Assembly: GCA_963849305.1 (NCBI GenBank) | Contig: CAWKGV010000023.1 | Span: 269,218-333,217, forward strand | DNA: 64,000 nucleotides | Direction of reading: 5' to 3' | Source of the DNA: CAWKGV01 sp963849305 | Lineage (GTDB): Bacteria; Pseudomonadota; Alphaproteobacteria; Acetobacterales; Acetobacteraceae | Shown: piece by piece, positions 42,195-51,619 of the stretch | Layout of the letters: every line of letters starts with the position of its first letter | Position numbering within the stretch: the first letter of the stretch is position 1 | The notes under the pieces: model-generated | What the model saw: the letters and a program-made list of their open reading frames with translations, nothing else | What the model was told of the DNA's origin: nothing | Databases searched by the model: none | Translations under genes and position numbers: made by a program

Positions 42195-43601
42195 ATGAGC
42201 GAGTCAGAAGCCCTCTTCTCGGCTCTCCGTCGTTCGGCGGATACCGAGGCTGTCGCCGCCCTCGAACACGTGGTACGCAAAGGACCGGATCGGGCGCTCA
42301 ACCGCATCAATGCGTTGGAGTTCGCGACCCGGCATGGGCTGCCCGAGGAGCCCGTCATCACCGCGTTCCTGCACGCCGCGCGGATCGGCATGTTCGACCT
42401 GTCCTGGAACGTGCTGTGTCCCAGCTGCGGCTGCGTGCTGGAGGCGGCGGCCACGCTCAAGTCCGTGCGGCAGGACCCATACTGCGCGTTCTGCGCCGCC
42501 GGCCACGAGCCGATACTGGACGATACGGTCGAGATCACGTTCACGATCAGCCCACGGACCCGCCGCATCGCGGCGCACGATCCGGACCGACTGCCGATCT
42601 GGGAATATTACCGCCAGATCCTCTTCGGCTCAGGGGTCGATCTTCCGGAGGATGGTTTCGAAGACCTGATCGAGGAGATCACCATCGAACAAGTCGAGCT
42701 GCCGCCGGGGGACAAGGCCGTCTTGTCGCTGCATCTGCCGGCCGAGTTCGTCATCGTCCTCGAACCGGTCACCCATCGCGGCCACTTCCTCGACGTCGGG
42801 GGCGCGCCGACGCGTGAGCGCCAGCATGTCTCGATGATATTCGACAACGTGCCGTCGCCGACCGAAACCCAGCAGCTGCACCCTGGCCCGGTGCGCCTGT
42901 TGTTGGAGAATCGCTCGAACGCGCGCGTGCTGCCCGTGGTGTGGACAGCCGGCGATCGGATGCACGAGATTTTCGGCCACCGCAAACCGTTCCTGACCGC
43001 CAAGCGGCTGCTCAGCAACCAAACTTTCCGGGACCTGTTTCGGGCCGACACGCTGGATGTCGATCAGCGGTTGAAGATCACCAGCCTGACGTTCCTGTTC
43101 ACCGACCTCAAGGGCTCGACCGAGCTTTACGATCAGGTCGGTGACCTCGTCGCGTTCGACCTGGTGCGCAGTCATTTCCGCGTCCTGCTCGATAGCGTGG
43201 CCGCGGAGGCCGGCGCCGTGGTCAAGACGATCGGCGACGCGGTGATGGCGACATTCCCCACCCCCGATCGGGCGGTCAGCGCCGCCCTTCGCATCCGCGC
43301 CGCGATGCGCGAGCTCAATGCCGCCCACGAAGGCAAGGATCTGCTGCTCAAGATGGGCATCCATGAAGGCCCTTGCCTCGCGGTGCTGTTGAACGACCGC
43401 CAGGACTATTTCGGGCAGACGGTCAACATCGCCTCGCGCGTGCAGGGCATGGCGGATTCGACTGCGATCATCGTGACGGACCCCGTCGTCGGGGATCCGC
43501 GCGTGGCCGGGCTGCTCACGCGGGATGGCCTGCGGCCCGCCACGCGCAGTGCGGCGCTGCGCGGGCTCGCCCACGACATAACGCTTTACGAGATCCCGTA
43601 A
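42195..43601 (+). CDS. class III adenylate/guanylate cyclase with DUF5939-like N-terminus
   Basis: The 468-residue protein has an N-terminal DUF5939-like domain (about residues 15-270). This includes a zinc-ribbon-like pair, CPSCGC at 75-80 and CAFC at 97-100. The C-terminal catalytic domain follows (about 296-465). The metal-binding aspartates are Asp304 in FTDLKGST and Asp348 in TIGDAVMATF. The transition-state Asn and Arg are in TVNIASRVQG. It should make cAMP (or cGMP) in the cytoplasm in response to an unknown signal. It lies just after the three GTGTACAC sites and downstream of the BTAD/TPR regulator. No membrane segment is present. Confidence 0.88.
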   Translation: MSESEALFSALRRSADTEAVAALEHVVRKGPDRALNRINALEFATRHGLPEEPVITAFLHAARIGMFDLSWNVLCPSCGCVLEAAATLKSVRQDPYCAFCAAGHEPILDDTVEITFTISPRTRRIAAHDPDRLPIWEYYRQILFGSGVDLPEDGFEDLIEEITIEQVELPPGDKAVLSLHLPAEFVIVLEPVTHRGHFLDVGGAPTRERQHVSMIFDNVPSPTETQQLHPGPVRLLLENRSNARVLPVVWTAGDRMHEIFGHRKPFLTAKRLLSNQTFRDLFRADTLDVDQRLKITSLTFLFTDLKGSTELYDQVGDLVAFDLVRSHFRVLLDSVAAEAGAVVKTIGDAVMATFPTPDRAVSAALRIRAAMRELNAAHEGKDLLLKMGIHEGPCLAVLLNDRQDYFGQTVNIASRVQGMADSTAIIVTDPVVGDPRVAGLLTRDGLRPATRSAALRGLAHDITLYEIP

Positions 43602-43617
43602 CCGCGGCTGCTTACTA

Positions 43618-44020
43618 AGCACGGGTCTACCGACTATGCGCACGGCTTCATTCGCCGCTTCGTCATCACTCGCGCCGCACGCCACGACGGCAGCCAGCTG
43701 GGCACCGTGCTCGATGCGGACAACACCGCCAGCGACGTGTGGGCGGACACCGCGTATCGCAGCAAGGCAAATCTGGCGCTGATCGCCAGGCGCGGGCTCA
43801 CGCCGCAGTTCCAGCGCGCCAAGCCACGTGGTCGGCCGATGCCGCCGCACATTGCCCGCGGCAACGCGACGCGAGCTCGGGGTGCGCAGCCGCGTCGAGC
43901 ACGTCTTCGCCGCCGAGAAGCGCCCGATGGGGCTGGTGGCGCGCACCATCGGTGGGACAGCTACGAGGCCATCGTCGAGGCTTGCAGGACCGCTTGGCCT
44001 GAACGCATTCGCTCAATCGG
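43618..44020 (+). pseudogene. IS5-family transposase, 3' fragment
   Basis: Two frames give the C-terminal half of an IS5-type transposase. The first has HGFIRRFVITRAARHDGSQ, then the catalytic Asp region VWADTAYRSKANLALI and PQFQRAKPRGRPM. Near 43870 the frame changes, and ELGVRSRVEHVFAAEKRPMG, holding the catalytic Glu, follows. The N-terminal half is missing, and the last codons are scrambled. It fills most of the gap between the cyclase and the PEPC-like gene. No terminal repeats were found. Confidence 0.78.
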
Positions 44021-44092
44021 CGCCAGGGAATGGGCGTGTGTCAGCCTTTGGCGGGTACGACACCGCCGCTACGGTCGGGCAGCCACCCGCAC

Positions 44093-46888
44093 CTACCCGA
44101 ACGCGCCAACCTCGTGAGTGATCGCCGTCGCGATCTCGCGGGTGAGAGCAAAGAGTTGCCGCATGGGCGCGAAGATCTCGGCGTGTTCGCGGGCGTAGGC
44201 GGTGGTGCCGCGTGGCGCGGCGGGCTCGGCATAATCGTGCTCGCCTCCCGGATCGGGCGCCGCCGGAAAGATCTGAGCAAGCATTTCGAGCAACTCCTCG
44301 ATGTCTAACCGCAGGATCGCCGCATCCAGCGCCAGGCGTGTCACGCCGTGGCGCGGCGAGAAATCCGGAATCTCGGTTGACAGCAGCCAGATGCGGTGAA
44401 CGAGCGCCAACCGTAGCGCGTGCAGCAACACCTCGCGCGTGCTCATGTGTGGCGTCTCCGGCCAGGTCGCGCGCAAGGCGAGGTGGTCGGCCTGGATTCG
44501 GCGAAACATCGATTGCGCTATCGCCCAGATGTCGAGCCGTTCCAATGCGCGTGCTACCGCCGCCAGCGCCTCCCGCCGTCCTGGCATGCGGGTGTGCGCC
44601 GCGCGATCAAGCCAAGTCCCCGGATCGAGCGTGGCGATCACCGCGCGCAGAACGTCGATGTCGGAATGCGCCAGCGCGTGCGTCACCAGGTCCATCGCGC
44701 GACGGAAGCGGCGGCTCGTCAGCCGCATCTCGGCGACGATCTCGGGATAACGCGCCGCGGCCGCGCCAAGCCCTTGCAACGTGTTCGCGCACCAGCCGAG
44801 CTGTTGCAGGATCGCGTTGTTCGGGATCGCCCGAAGCTCGCGCGGATGGGCGATGCGCGCCGAGCGCGCCATGCCGTCCGCCTGACGCGCGGCCGGCCGG
44901 GAGCCAGTAGCATCGAGCAAGGCTGGTCCAAACGCGCCGAGCAGGGCGCCATAGCCCTCGTCTTCCACCAAGCCGGCCATGCTGGCGCGGATCGTGCCGA
45001 AGAAGTCGGCGGCGAAATCAGGGTTGGCGTAGACCGGATCTTCGATCGGGCCCGCGGCGGGATGATAGGTCTGCTCCGCAATCCTCGCGATCGTGGCCAA
45101 AGCCAGCTCCGGCGTGCCGAATAGCAGGTACCCGTCGCCCCCCTGGAACGCGCTTTCTTCCCGGACGGCGAGCCCCGCACGGCTTAGCGCCTGCCGGGAG
45201 GCGGTCGGCGAGAGATATTTCAGCCGATCGGCCAGCGATCCCGGATGCGCGCCGCGGCCGATGCTCTCGCCATGGGTGTCGAACAACACGATCTCGACGC
45301 CAGTGACGCCGTGCACCGCCAAGGTCTGGCCAACCTTCAGGCGCAGCCGCTCGATCAGGTAGGTCGCAGCGAGCTGGCCGACATAGCGACCGGAATCGGA
45401 GTAGCCGAATTGCAAAGCAAGCCGCCCGGTCCGTTGCAGATAGGCGCGGTAGTGCGGGCTGCGCAGCGCCTCCTCCAGCACCGTCGCGCCGTGCTCCAGC
45501 GCCTCGGCGGTCTCGAACAGGGGGCTGATCTCGACGTGCTGATCCACCCCGAACAGGCGCGCGAGCCACAGCGCGGCGAGCAGCGTGTAGCCGGTCTCGG
45601 TCTCGGCGATCAGGAAACGCACGGGCACCGAGTTGTCGATGTGCTTGACGATCTGCGTCACCGTCATCATCAGGCGTGCCGCTGAAGCCTGCTCGGCGAG
45701 CAGTCCGCCGAAATCGACCGGCACCGGGCACACCGCGTCCAGCGCGGCGTTGATCGCGGCGAACAGCGCGCGGCGATGGGCCGGCTCCTCCGGTGGGTCG
45801 TTGATCCCGAGGCGCTGGCGGACAACGTTATGGACTTGCGCCGCGTTCAGCCGGACATGGGTGTGGGCGAGCGCGAGTCCGTGCGAGATCAGCCCCGCGC
45901 GGGCCGCGCACAACCCGAGCCGCGTCTCATCATCGGCCGCCGCGAACGCGGTTTGGAAGAGCGGCGACAGCGGTTCCGGCGAGGGCAACGCGTCGTCGCG
46001 CCCGCGCACCAGCGCCGCCGCGAATGCCGCGACGCGCGGCGGATCGGGGGCGTCGGGGCACAACGCGATCTGCCCGCCGACCGTCTCCAGCGCGCAACCG
46101 ACCCGGCTGGCAAGCGCATCCGTACCGGCGAGCGTGGCGAGTTGTCCGTGCAGCCGCACGAGTTGCAGCCGCTTCATCTCCAGGCGCAGGCGCAGCGTGT
46201 CCCACCAGCCGATATCGGTCCGCCCATCTGTGTCGTACCCGACCCAGCTCGATAGGATCACTGGCCGGGGATTGAGGTCGGTCCAGCGGTCGGGCCACGC
46301 GTCGCGCGCGACGGATAGAAGAGCCTTGTTGAACACGTCGATCGCGTCCCGCCCGCGAGCGATGGCAGCGATCGCCTGGGCAAACTCGTCCGCGAGCGTG
46401 ATCGGCGGCGGGCGGTGCGAGGCGAACTCCGCCATGGGGCGTCCGCACGCGGTCTCGGCCAGTGCGTGCCCCACCTCCGCGGGAAGGGCGAAGGTGGGAT
46501 GGGCGGTGAACACCGCGGCGAAGCGCGGGCGCTCCACAAGGGCGCGGTACTCCGCCCAGCGCACGGGGCTGTCGTTTGGGTCGGGCCGCAGCAGGTGGCG
46601 CGCGAGCTGGCCGAGCACCGCCTGGTTCCGATCCGGGTCCGTGCCACCCACGTACTCCGCCAATCGTCGCGCGCGGTCGGTGAAAGCCGCATCGCGCAAT
46701 TGCTGGACCAGCGACTCGATCCCGGCAGCGGTCAACTCACCGGCATCCATGCGCCGGGTGATCGCCAGAGCGACCAGCAGCACCGGATTGCCGAACGGAT
46801 CCTCGCTGGCGCGAGCACTCAATCGCGCCGCCAAGTCGAGCAGATTCCTGGCGAGCGGCTCGGGGGCATCTAGTGGGGCGTTGGGCAC
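44093..46888 (-). CDS. phosphoenolpyruvate-carboxylase-like protein, divergent
   Basis: The 931-residue frame is full length for PEP carboxylase and has recognisable landmarks. FTAHPTFALP contains the catalytic-type histidine (His130), EISPLFETAEALE matches the PLFET segment, and GYSDSGRYVG stands where GYSDSNKDAG is expected. But Phe133 replaces the Glu of TAHPTE, the WMGGDRDGNP loop reads SSWVGYDTDGR, and the arginine-rich HGRGG-VGRGG loop reads THGESIGRGAHPG. True carboxylase activity is therefore uncertain. Genomes of related bacteria may annotate it simply as PEPC. It is cytoplasmic. GTG at 46888 has AGGA about 8 bp upstream. It is divergent from the PQQ dehydrogenase gene, 46 bp apart. 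Confidence 0.75.
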   Translation of the reverse strand: MPNAPLDAPEPLARNLLDLAARLSARASEDPFGNPVLLVALAITRRMDAGELTAAGIESLVQQLRDAAFTDRARRLAEYVGGTDPDRNQAVLGQLARHLLRPDPNDSPVRWAEYRALVERPRFAAVFTAHPTFALPAEVGHALAETACGRPMAEFASHRPPPITLADEFAQAIAAIARGRDAIDVFNKALLSVARDAWPDRWTDLNPRPVILSSWVGYDTDGRTDIGWWDTLRLRLEMKRLQLVRLHGQLATLAGTDALASRVGCALETVGGQIALCPDAPDPPRVAAFAAALVRGRDDALPSPEPLSPLFQTAFAAADDETRLGLCAARAGLISHGLALAHTHVRLNAAQVHNVVRQRLGINDPPEEPAHRRALFAAINAALDAVCPVPVDFGGLLAEQASAARLMMTVTQIVKHIDNSVPVRFLIAETETGYTLLAALWLARLFGVDQHVEISPLFETAEALEHGATVLEEALRSPHYRAYLQRTGRLALQFGYSDSGRYVGQLAATYLIERLRLKVGQTLAVHGVTGVEIVLFDTHGESIGRGAHPGSLADRLKYLSPTASRQALSRAGLAVREESAFQGGDGYLLFGTPELALATIARIAEQTYHPAAGPIEDPVYANPDFAADFFGTIRASMAGLVEDEGYGALLGAFGPALLDATGSRPAARQADGMARSARIAHPRELRAIPNNAILQQLGWCANTLQGLGAAAARYPEIVAEMRLTSRRFRRAMDLVTHALAHSDIDVLRAVIATLDPGTWLDRAAHTRMPGRREALAAVARALERLDIWAIAQSMFRRIQADHLALRATWPETPHMSTREVLLHALRLALVHRIWLLSTEIPDFSPRHGVTRLALDAAILRLDIEELLEMLAQIFPAAPDPGGEHDYAEPAAPRGTTAYAREHAEIFAPMRQLFALTREIATAITHEVGAFG

Positions 46889-46934
46889 GGCCGTATCCTG
46901 CCGTGGATTGTGCAGCGCGGGAAGGACCGGCGCG

Positions 46935-48836
46935 ATGCGGTACCTGTTTCCGGTTGTAGTGCTCGTGCTTTTTTCGGCGACGGCACGCGCGCCGGCGCAG
47001 GATTGGCAGGCCTATGGTGGCGACGCGGCTGGGACACGCTATTCGGCCGCGACCGAGATCACTCCCGACAACGTGCGCCGTCTCGCCCCGGCTTGGACCT
47101 TCCACACCGGCGAGCCGCCGCGAAAGGGCTCTCCGGGGGGCGCCTTCGAGAACACGCCTATCCTCGCCGATGGCAAGCTGCTGATCTGCACCCCATCGGA
47201 TCGCGTGATCGCCCTCGATCCGGTGACCGGACACGCGCAATGGGCATTCGACCCAAAACTTCCGGCGGACCTGAAGCCGGGCAACGGCTTCGTATGCCGG
47301 GGTGTGGCCGTGTGGCACGACGGAGCCGCCGCGCCCGGAACTGTATGCCGCGCGCGCGTGCTGATCGCCACCCTCGATGCGCGCGTGATCGAACTCGACC
47401 TGTCCACGGGACGGCCTTGCGAGGCGTTCGGGATGCATGGCGAGGTCAGGCTGGCTTTCAATATACCTGAACTCTATCCGGGCGAGGTCACGCTCGATTC
47501 CCCACCAGCCATCATCGGCGACACTATCATCGTCGGCTCCGCAATCGACGACATGTCGCGCGCGCACACACCGACCAGCGCGGTCCGTGCGCTCGATGCC
47601 CGCACCGGCCAGCTTCGTTGGCGCTTCGATCCAGTGCCGGCAGCGTCTGGCCAGCCGGGGGCGAGTTCCTGGCAGGACACGAGTTTCCAGCGGTCGGGCG
47701 GCGCTAATGTTTGGGCGCCGATGTCGGTGGATGCGGCGCGCGACTTGGTGTTCCTGCCGACAGCCGGGCTCAGCGCCTCCTTTTATGGTGGCGAGCGGTC
47801 GGGCGACGATCTCTTCGACTTGTCCGTGGTCGCGCTCCGCGGCTCGACCGGGCAAATCGTGTGGCACTTCCAAACCACCCATCATGACATCTGGGACTAC
47901 GATGTCTCCGCGCAGCCGACGCTCGCCGTCCTCCACAGAGATGGCGGCGATGTCCCGGTTGTCGTCGTCGCGACCAAGACCGGGTTCGTGTTCGTCGTCG
48001 ACCGCGAGACCGGCCGGCCGATGTTTCCGGTCACCGAGCGGCCTGTGCCGGCGAGCGACGTTCCGGGCGAGCGCGCCGCGCCGACGCAGCCGATTCCAGC
48101 CGCGCCGCCGCCCTTGACATCACAGCGCCTAAGGCCACGGGACGCCTGGGGCCTTGCGCTGTTCGATCGCATCCAGTGTCGCCGTGCGATCGCACGGCTG
48201 CGCTCCGAGGGGCTCTACACGCCTCCCAGCCTGCGCGGCACCGCCGTATTTCCGTTCGACGGCGGCGGAGTGAACTGGGGCGGGGGCGCCTTCGATCCGA
48301 AGGACGGCTTGTTCGTCGTGAACGTGACCAATCTCGTGCATGTCGTCCGGCTGATCCCGCGCGCCGAATACGCCGCCGCGCGCGCGAACGCGCCGAAGGC
48401 GGAGATCGGACGGGGGCTCGGCACGCCCTATGCGGCCGAGCGCACCCTGCTCACCTCGTTCTTCGGGATTCCTTGCAATCCGCCGCCTTGGGGGACGCTC
48501 GCGGCGGTAGACCTGAACGCCGGCACGATCCGCTGGCAGGTGCCGCTTGGCGCCATGGCTCTGGGCATGATCCACGGGCTGCCGAACGAGGGCGGCCCGA
48601 TTGTCACAGCCAGCGGGCTCGTGTTCGTCGCGGCGGCGATGGACGACAAGCTACACGCCTTCGACCTCGCGACCGGCGCCCTGCTGTGGCAAGCCGATTT
48701 GCCGGCCGGCGGTCAGGCCACGCCGATGACCTATGTCGCGGGCGGACGGCAGTTCGTGGTGGTCGCAGCCGGCGGCCACGCGAGGATGGGCACGAAGCTC
48801 GGCGATGCGGTGGTGGCCTTCGCCCTGCCGCGATAG
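46935..48836 (+). CDS. PQQ-dependent (quinoprotein) dehydrogenase, periplasmic
   Basis: The 633-residue protein has a signal peptide (YLFPVVVLVLFSATARA). It then has an eight-bladed propeller starting DWQAYGGDAAGTRYSAATEI, with typical quinoprotein motifs: ILADGKLLICTPSDRVIALDP, VWAPMSVDAARDLVFLPT, the cofactor-site region QTTHHDIWDYD, and the late GGVNWGGGAFDPKDGLFVVN. It resembles soluble, membrane-anchor-free relatives of glucose dehydrogenase and would oxidise a sugar or alcohol in the periplasm. No heme c motif (CxxCH) is visible. PQQ synthesis genes are not in the window. AAGGA lies 8-9 bp before ATG 46935; the very long upstream extension is antisense to the PEPC-like gene and rejected. 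Confidence 0.9.
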   Translation: MRYLFPVVVLVLFSATARAPAQDWQAYGGDAAGTRYSAATEITPDNVRRLAPAWTFHTGEPPRKGSPGGAFENTPILADGKLLICTPSDRVIALDPVTGHAQWAFDPKLPADLKPGNGFVCRGVAVWHDGAAAPGTVCRARVLIATLDARVIELDLSTGRPCEAFGMHGEVRLAFNIPELYPGEVTLDSPPAIIGDTIIVGSAIDDMSRAHTPTSAVRALDARTGQLRWRFDPVPAASGQPGASSWQDTSFQRSGGANVWAPMSVDAARDLVFLPTAGLSASFYGGERSGDDLFDLSVVALRGSTGQIVWHFQTTHHDIWDYDVSAQPTLAVLHRDGGDVPVVVVATKTGFVFVVDRETGRPMFPVTERPVPASDVPGERAAPTQPIPAAPPPLTSQRLRPRDAWGLALFDRIQCRRAIARLRSEGLYTPPSLRGTAVFPFDGGGVNWGGGAFDPKDGLFVVNVTNLVHVVRLIPRAEYAAARANAPKAEIGRGLGTPYAAERTLLTSFFGIPCNPPPWGTLAAVDLNAGTIRWQVPLGAMALGMIHGLPNEGGPIVTASGLVFVAAAMDDKLHAFDLATGALLWQADLPAGGQATPMTYVAGGRQFVVVAAGGHARMGTKLGDAVVAFALPR

Positions 48837-48900
48837 CGGACCATCCTGGGCGGCGACCGCAGGGCGTTTGCCGTGGGCGGCCGCCGGCCTTCGGAACACG

Positions 48901-51200
48901 CTATGGCTGGCCCGGCCGCTTCTGCTCGTGTGGGGCTGGGTGAGGCGCGGGCGCGGGATGCGGTGCCGGTGCCGCAACGGGACGCGGCGCCGCGGCAACA
49001 TGCATCGGTTCCGGACGAGGCGCCGGGGTCGGGGCCGGGACCGGATGCGGCGGCGCGGCCGCGTGAACCACGGGTGGCGGGCGGGAGACGGGCGGCGGGT
49101 GCGGAGCCGGGGCAGCCGCGTGGATCGCGGCTGGCTCCGGCGCGCGCGGAGCGGGAGCAGGCCGAGGATGCGGGGTCGGCGCCGGCACATGGGCGGCTGG
49201 CGTCGGCGCCGGATGCGCCGCGATGGGCGGCGTATGCGCGCCCGGCAGGGTGGCATGGGTCGCCGGTTCTCCTGGCCCGGGGCGGGGCGGCTCTGGGCGG
49301 GATGGAGCTCGCGAGGGATGCTCGCAGCCGGATGCTCTGGCGTGCTCCCGGGGGCGCGCAGCGTCGGCGTCGCCCCGATCGGGCGGGCAGGGGCCGCGTG
49401 CAGTTCGCCGGGACGCGCCTGGGCGGCACCCGGGGCAGCGAGCGCGGGGGTCGTTTCGCCGGGGCGTGCGTGAACGGCCGCGGGCGCGTGCTCGGTGGCC
49501 ATTTCGCCGGGATGGCCAGGGACGGCGCCGGGCGTCCGGAGCGCCGGGGTGGGATGTGGAACGCCAGTCGGGGTCTGCGCGTGCTGGATGACCGGCCCGG
49601 GCGCCGCCTCATGCGGCCGCGCCGCCGTGGCAGGCGCGTTGGGGCTCGGGGCGGCGTGCTGGGTTCCGGGTGGGATGCCCGGACGGCCCGGCTGTGCCGG
49701 GTGAGCCGTCAGCGGCGCCGTCGCTTGTGCGTGGATCACCGGGCCAGGTGCCGCGGGGCGCGCGGCGACCGCAACCCCGGCCGGCGGCGGCACGGCATGG
49801 ATTTGGCGGGCCACCGCGGGCGTGACCCCCATCGTCGCCGTGGTCGGCGGCACTGGCGGGTGTCCGACCACCGGCCGGGCCTGGGCAAGCTCCTGCGGCG
49901 TCACCCGCTGCGCGACTTGCGCGATTGGCCGCGATGTCGCCATCGCCGTCGCCGGGACCACGGTGGCACCCGGCCGGTTCCGGAACTGGTTGATCGTCAC
50001 GTTGTTGACGGTCGTGTTACTCAGATCGGTGATCTGCGTGACGTTGACGTGGCGAATATTAACGTCACGGACATAGTTCGGGCTGGCATGGAACCAGGGG
50101 TGATACACCTCGCCTGGACCCAGCGGCACCCAGCCAACGGACCCGCCGAACGCGCCGGCCCCGATGCCGACACCCACACCGACCGCCGCCCCGATGCCGA
50201 AGAACGTCACCAATGCCGGTGCGTAAACCGGGGCCGGTGGCCCGGCGGCCACGGCAATACCGGGCATCCAGCCCCAGCGGCCACCGACATCGACCCATCG
50301 TCCGTAGTGAAACGGCGCAAATCCCCAAGGATCGCTGTCAACCCAGGTCCAGCCCCACGGCGCGACATAGGCCCAATGTCCCTCCCGATAGGGCACCCAA
50401 CCCGAAGCGACCTGCGGATACCACACGTCGCCGTATTGCGGGGTCTGCGACCAGGAGCCGTACTCCGCTAGCTCGGCGCCACCTGGCATTTGCGCGACCA
50501 GCGGCGGCGGGGCGGGGCCACGGGCCACGACCGGATGCGCGCGCGCCAGCATCTGGGCGACGAACGGATCGCGCATCGCCGGAACGAGCTGGCCCTGGAA
50601 CGGCGCCTGATCTCCGGCGATCTCCGCCGTCTGTCCTGCCGTCACCTGGAGCGAGATGCCGTCGCTCAGCGTGGCGGTGCCGTCCAGCACAGTGACCAGG
50701 GTCGGAGCCTGCGTGTCGCCCGCAACGATGTCGTATCGGCCGGGACTCGCGATGCTGACCGCCCCGCGCGGCGTGACGATCGTGTAGCTCTCCCCCGGCA
50801 GGAGGTCGCGTACCCGCAAATAGGCCTCGCCCTGCGGCAAGGTCGCGGTCAGGTTCTGGTCATTCAGCGTGCTGGTATCCAGCTCCGTGGTCGCATTCAG
50901 CGCGATCGAGGTGTCGGAAATGTCGATCTGCGCCTGCGCGCCGGGCTGAGTCCAGAAGGCATCCCCCTGAGTGACGGGATAGTTCAGGACGGCCGGGCTC
51001 CATTCATCCTGGTCGGCGGTGTGGAACGAGACGGTGCCGCTCAGACGCGCCAACCCGCCCACGCGCGTGGGCGGGTTGATCTCGGCCTGCTGCCCGGGCG
51101 CGCCTGCCGGCTGAGCGAGCGCGGGCGCCGCCGTCGCCAGCGCCAGACCACTGGTGGCGGCCGCCAGGGCCAGCCGGAAAATCTTGCTGTGTCTTTGCAT
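48901..51200 (-). CDS. DUF6600 FecR-like exported protein with Pro/His/Ala tail, frameshifted near the 3' end
   Basis: After a signal peptide (FRLALAAATSGLALATAAPALA) the protein has a FecR-type beta domain (about residues 40-205: GTVSFHTADQDEWSPA, LPGESYTIVTPRGAVSI). Next comes the tryptophan/tyrosine-rich DUF6600 region (YGDVWYPQVASGWVPY, HWAYVAPWGWTWVDSDPWGF). The long tail is rich in Pro, Ala and His. Near 49260-49330, in a CCGCCCC repeat, the meaningful frame is lost: the continuing codons become Arg-rich and run on to 48651, antisense into the PQQ dehydrogenase gene. The neighbouring frame keeps the Pro/Ala/His bias and ends naturally at 48901 with EQKRPGQP. The span 48901-51200 is one base short of a whole number of codons. 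Function unknown; periplasmic or surface. Confidence 0.72.
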
Positions 51201-51209
51201 GTGATCGGC

Positions 51210-51233
51210 CTCGCTGAATCGCGAGCGTTTTTT
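51210..51233 (+). terminator. hairpin plus T-run in the divergent leader
   Basis: CTCGC/GCGAG with a 6-nt loop is followed by CG and six T, reading on the plus strand. It lies between the divergent DUF6600 and lipoprotein genes. No plus-strand gene precedes it, so it may be an attenuator-like leader element for the lipoprotein or may block antisense transcription. Confidence 0.4.
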
Positions 51234-51330
51234 GTGAGCAACATGGCGAAAAGCCGACGCCGTCCGTCACCAAAACGCCGCGACGTGCTCCCAACTATCG
51301 CTCGTCAGGTCAGATAGAGGAGGACTACCC

Positions 51331-51543
51331 ATGTATGCAACGATTTGTCGCATGTTCCTGCCGCTGACGGCGCTGGCGGCAGCGGCCGCCCTAGGCGGCT
51401 GCGTCGCTTATCCGGCGCCGGCTTATTACGGATCGGGTTACTACGGAGGCGGCTACGGCTACAGCCCCTACGCCTATGCGTACGCGCCCGCGCCTGTGGT
51501 TGGCTTCAACTTCGGTTGGTGGGGCGGGCATCGCTGGCGCTGA
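51331..51543 (+). CDS. small Gly/Tyr-rich lipoprotein
   Basis: The 70-residue protein has a lipoprotein signal peptide, with lipobox LGGC and the lipid-modified Cys at residue 24. The 46-residue mature part is almost entirely Gly, Tyr, Ala and Pro (YYGSGYYGGGYGYSPYAYAY) and ends in WWGGHRWR. GAGGAGG lies 8 bp before the ATG. The composition suggests an unstructured outer-membrane or surface polypeptide. It is divergent from the DUF6600 gene, whose product is also exported and rich in aromatic residues, so they may act together. I do not recognise a family with a known function. Confidence 0.75.
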   Translation: MYATICRMFLPLTALAAAAALGGCVAYPAPAYYGSGYYGGGYGYSPYAYAYAPAPVVGFNFGWWGGHRWR

Positions 51544-51619
51544 TGGCGAACGGTGCGCCGCGGTTGCCCTGACCGGCCTCTTTCCGCACACTTCGCCCGA
51601 AAATCGGGTGGAGGAGGCG

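Noticed and set aside
45633..46934. N-terminal extension of the PQQ dehydrogenase frame by 434 codons
   Set aside because: It is antisense to the PEPC-like gene; the true start at 46935 has a signal peptide and ribosome-binding site.
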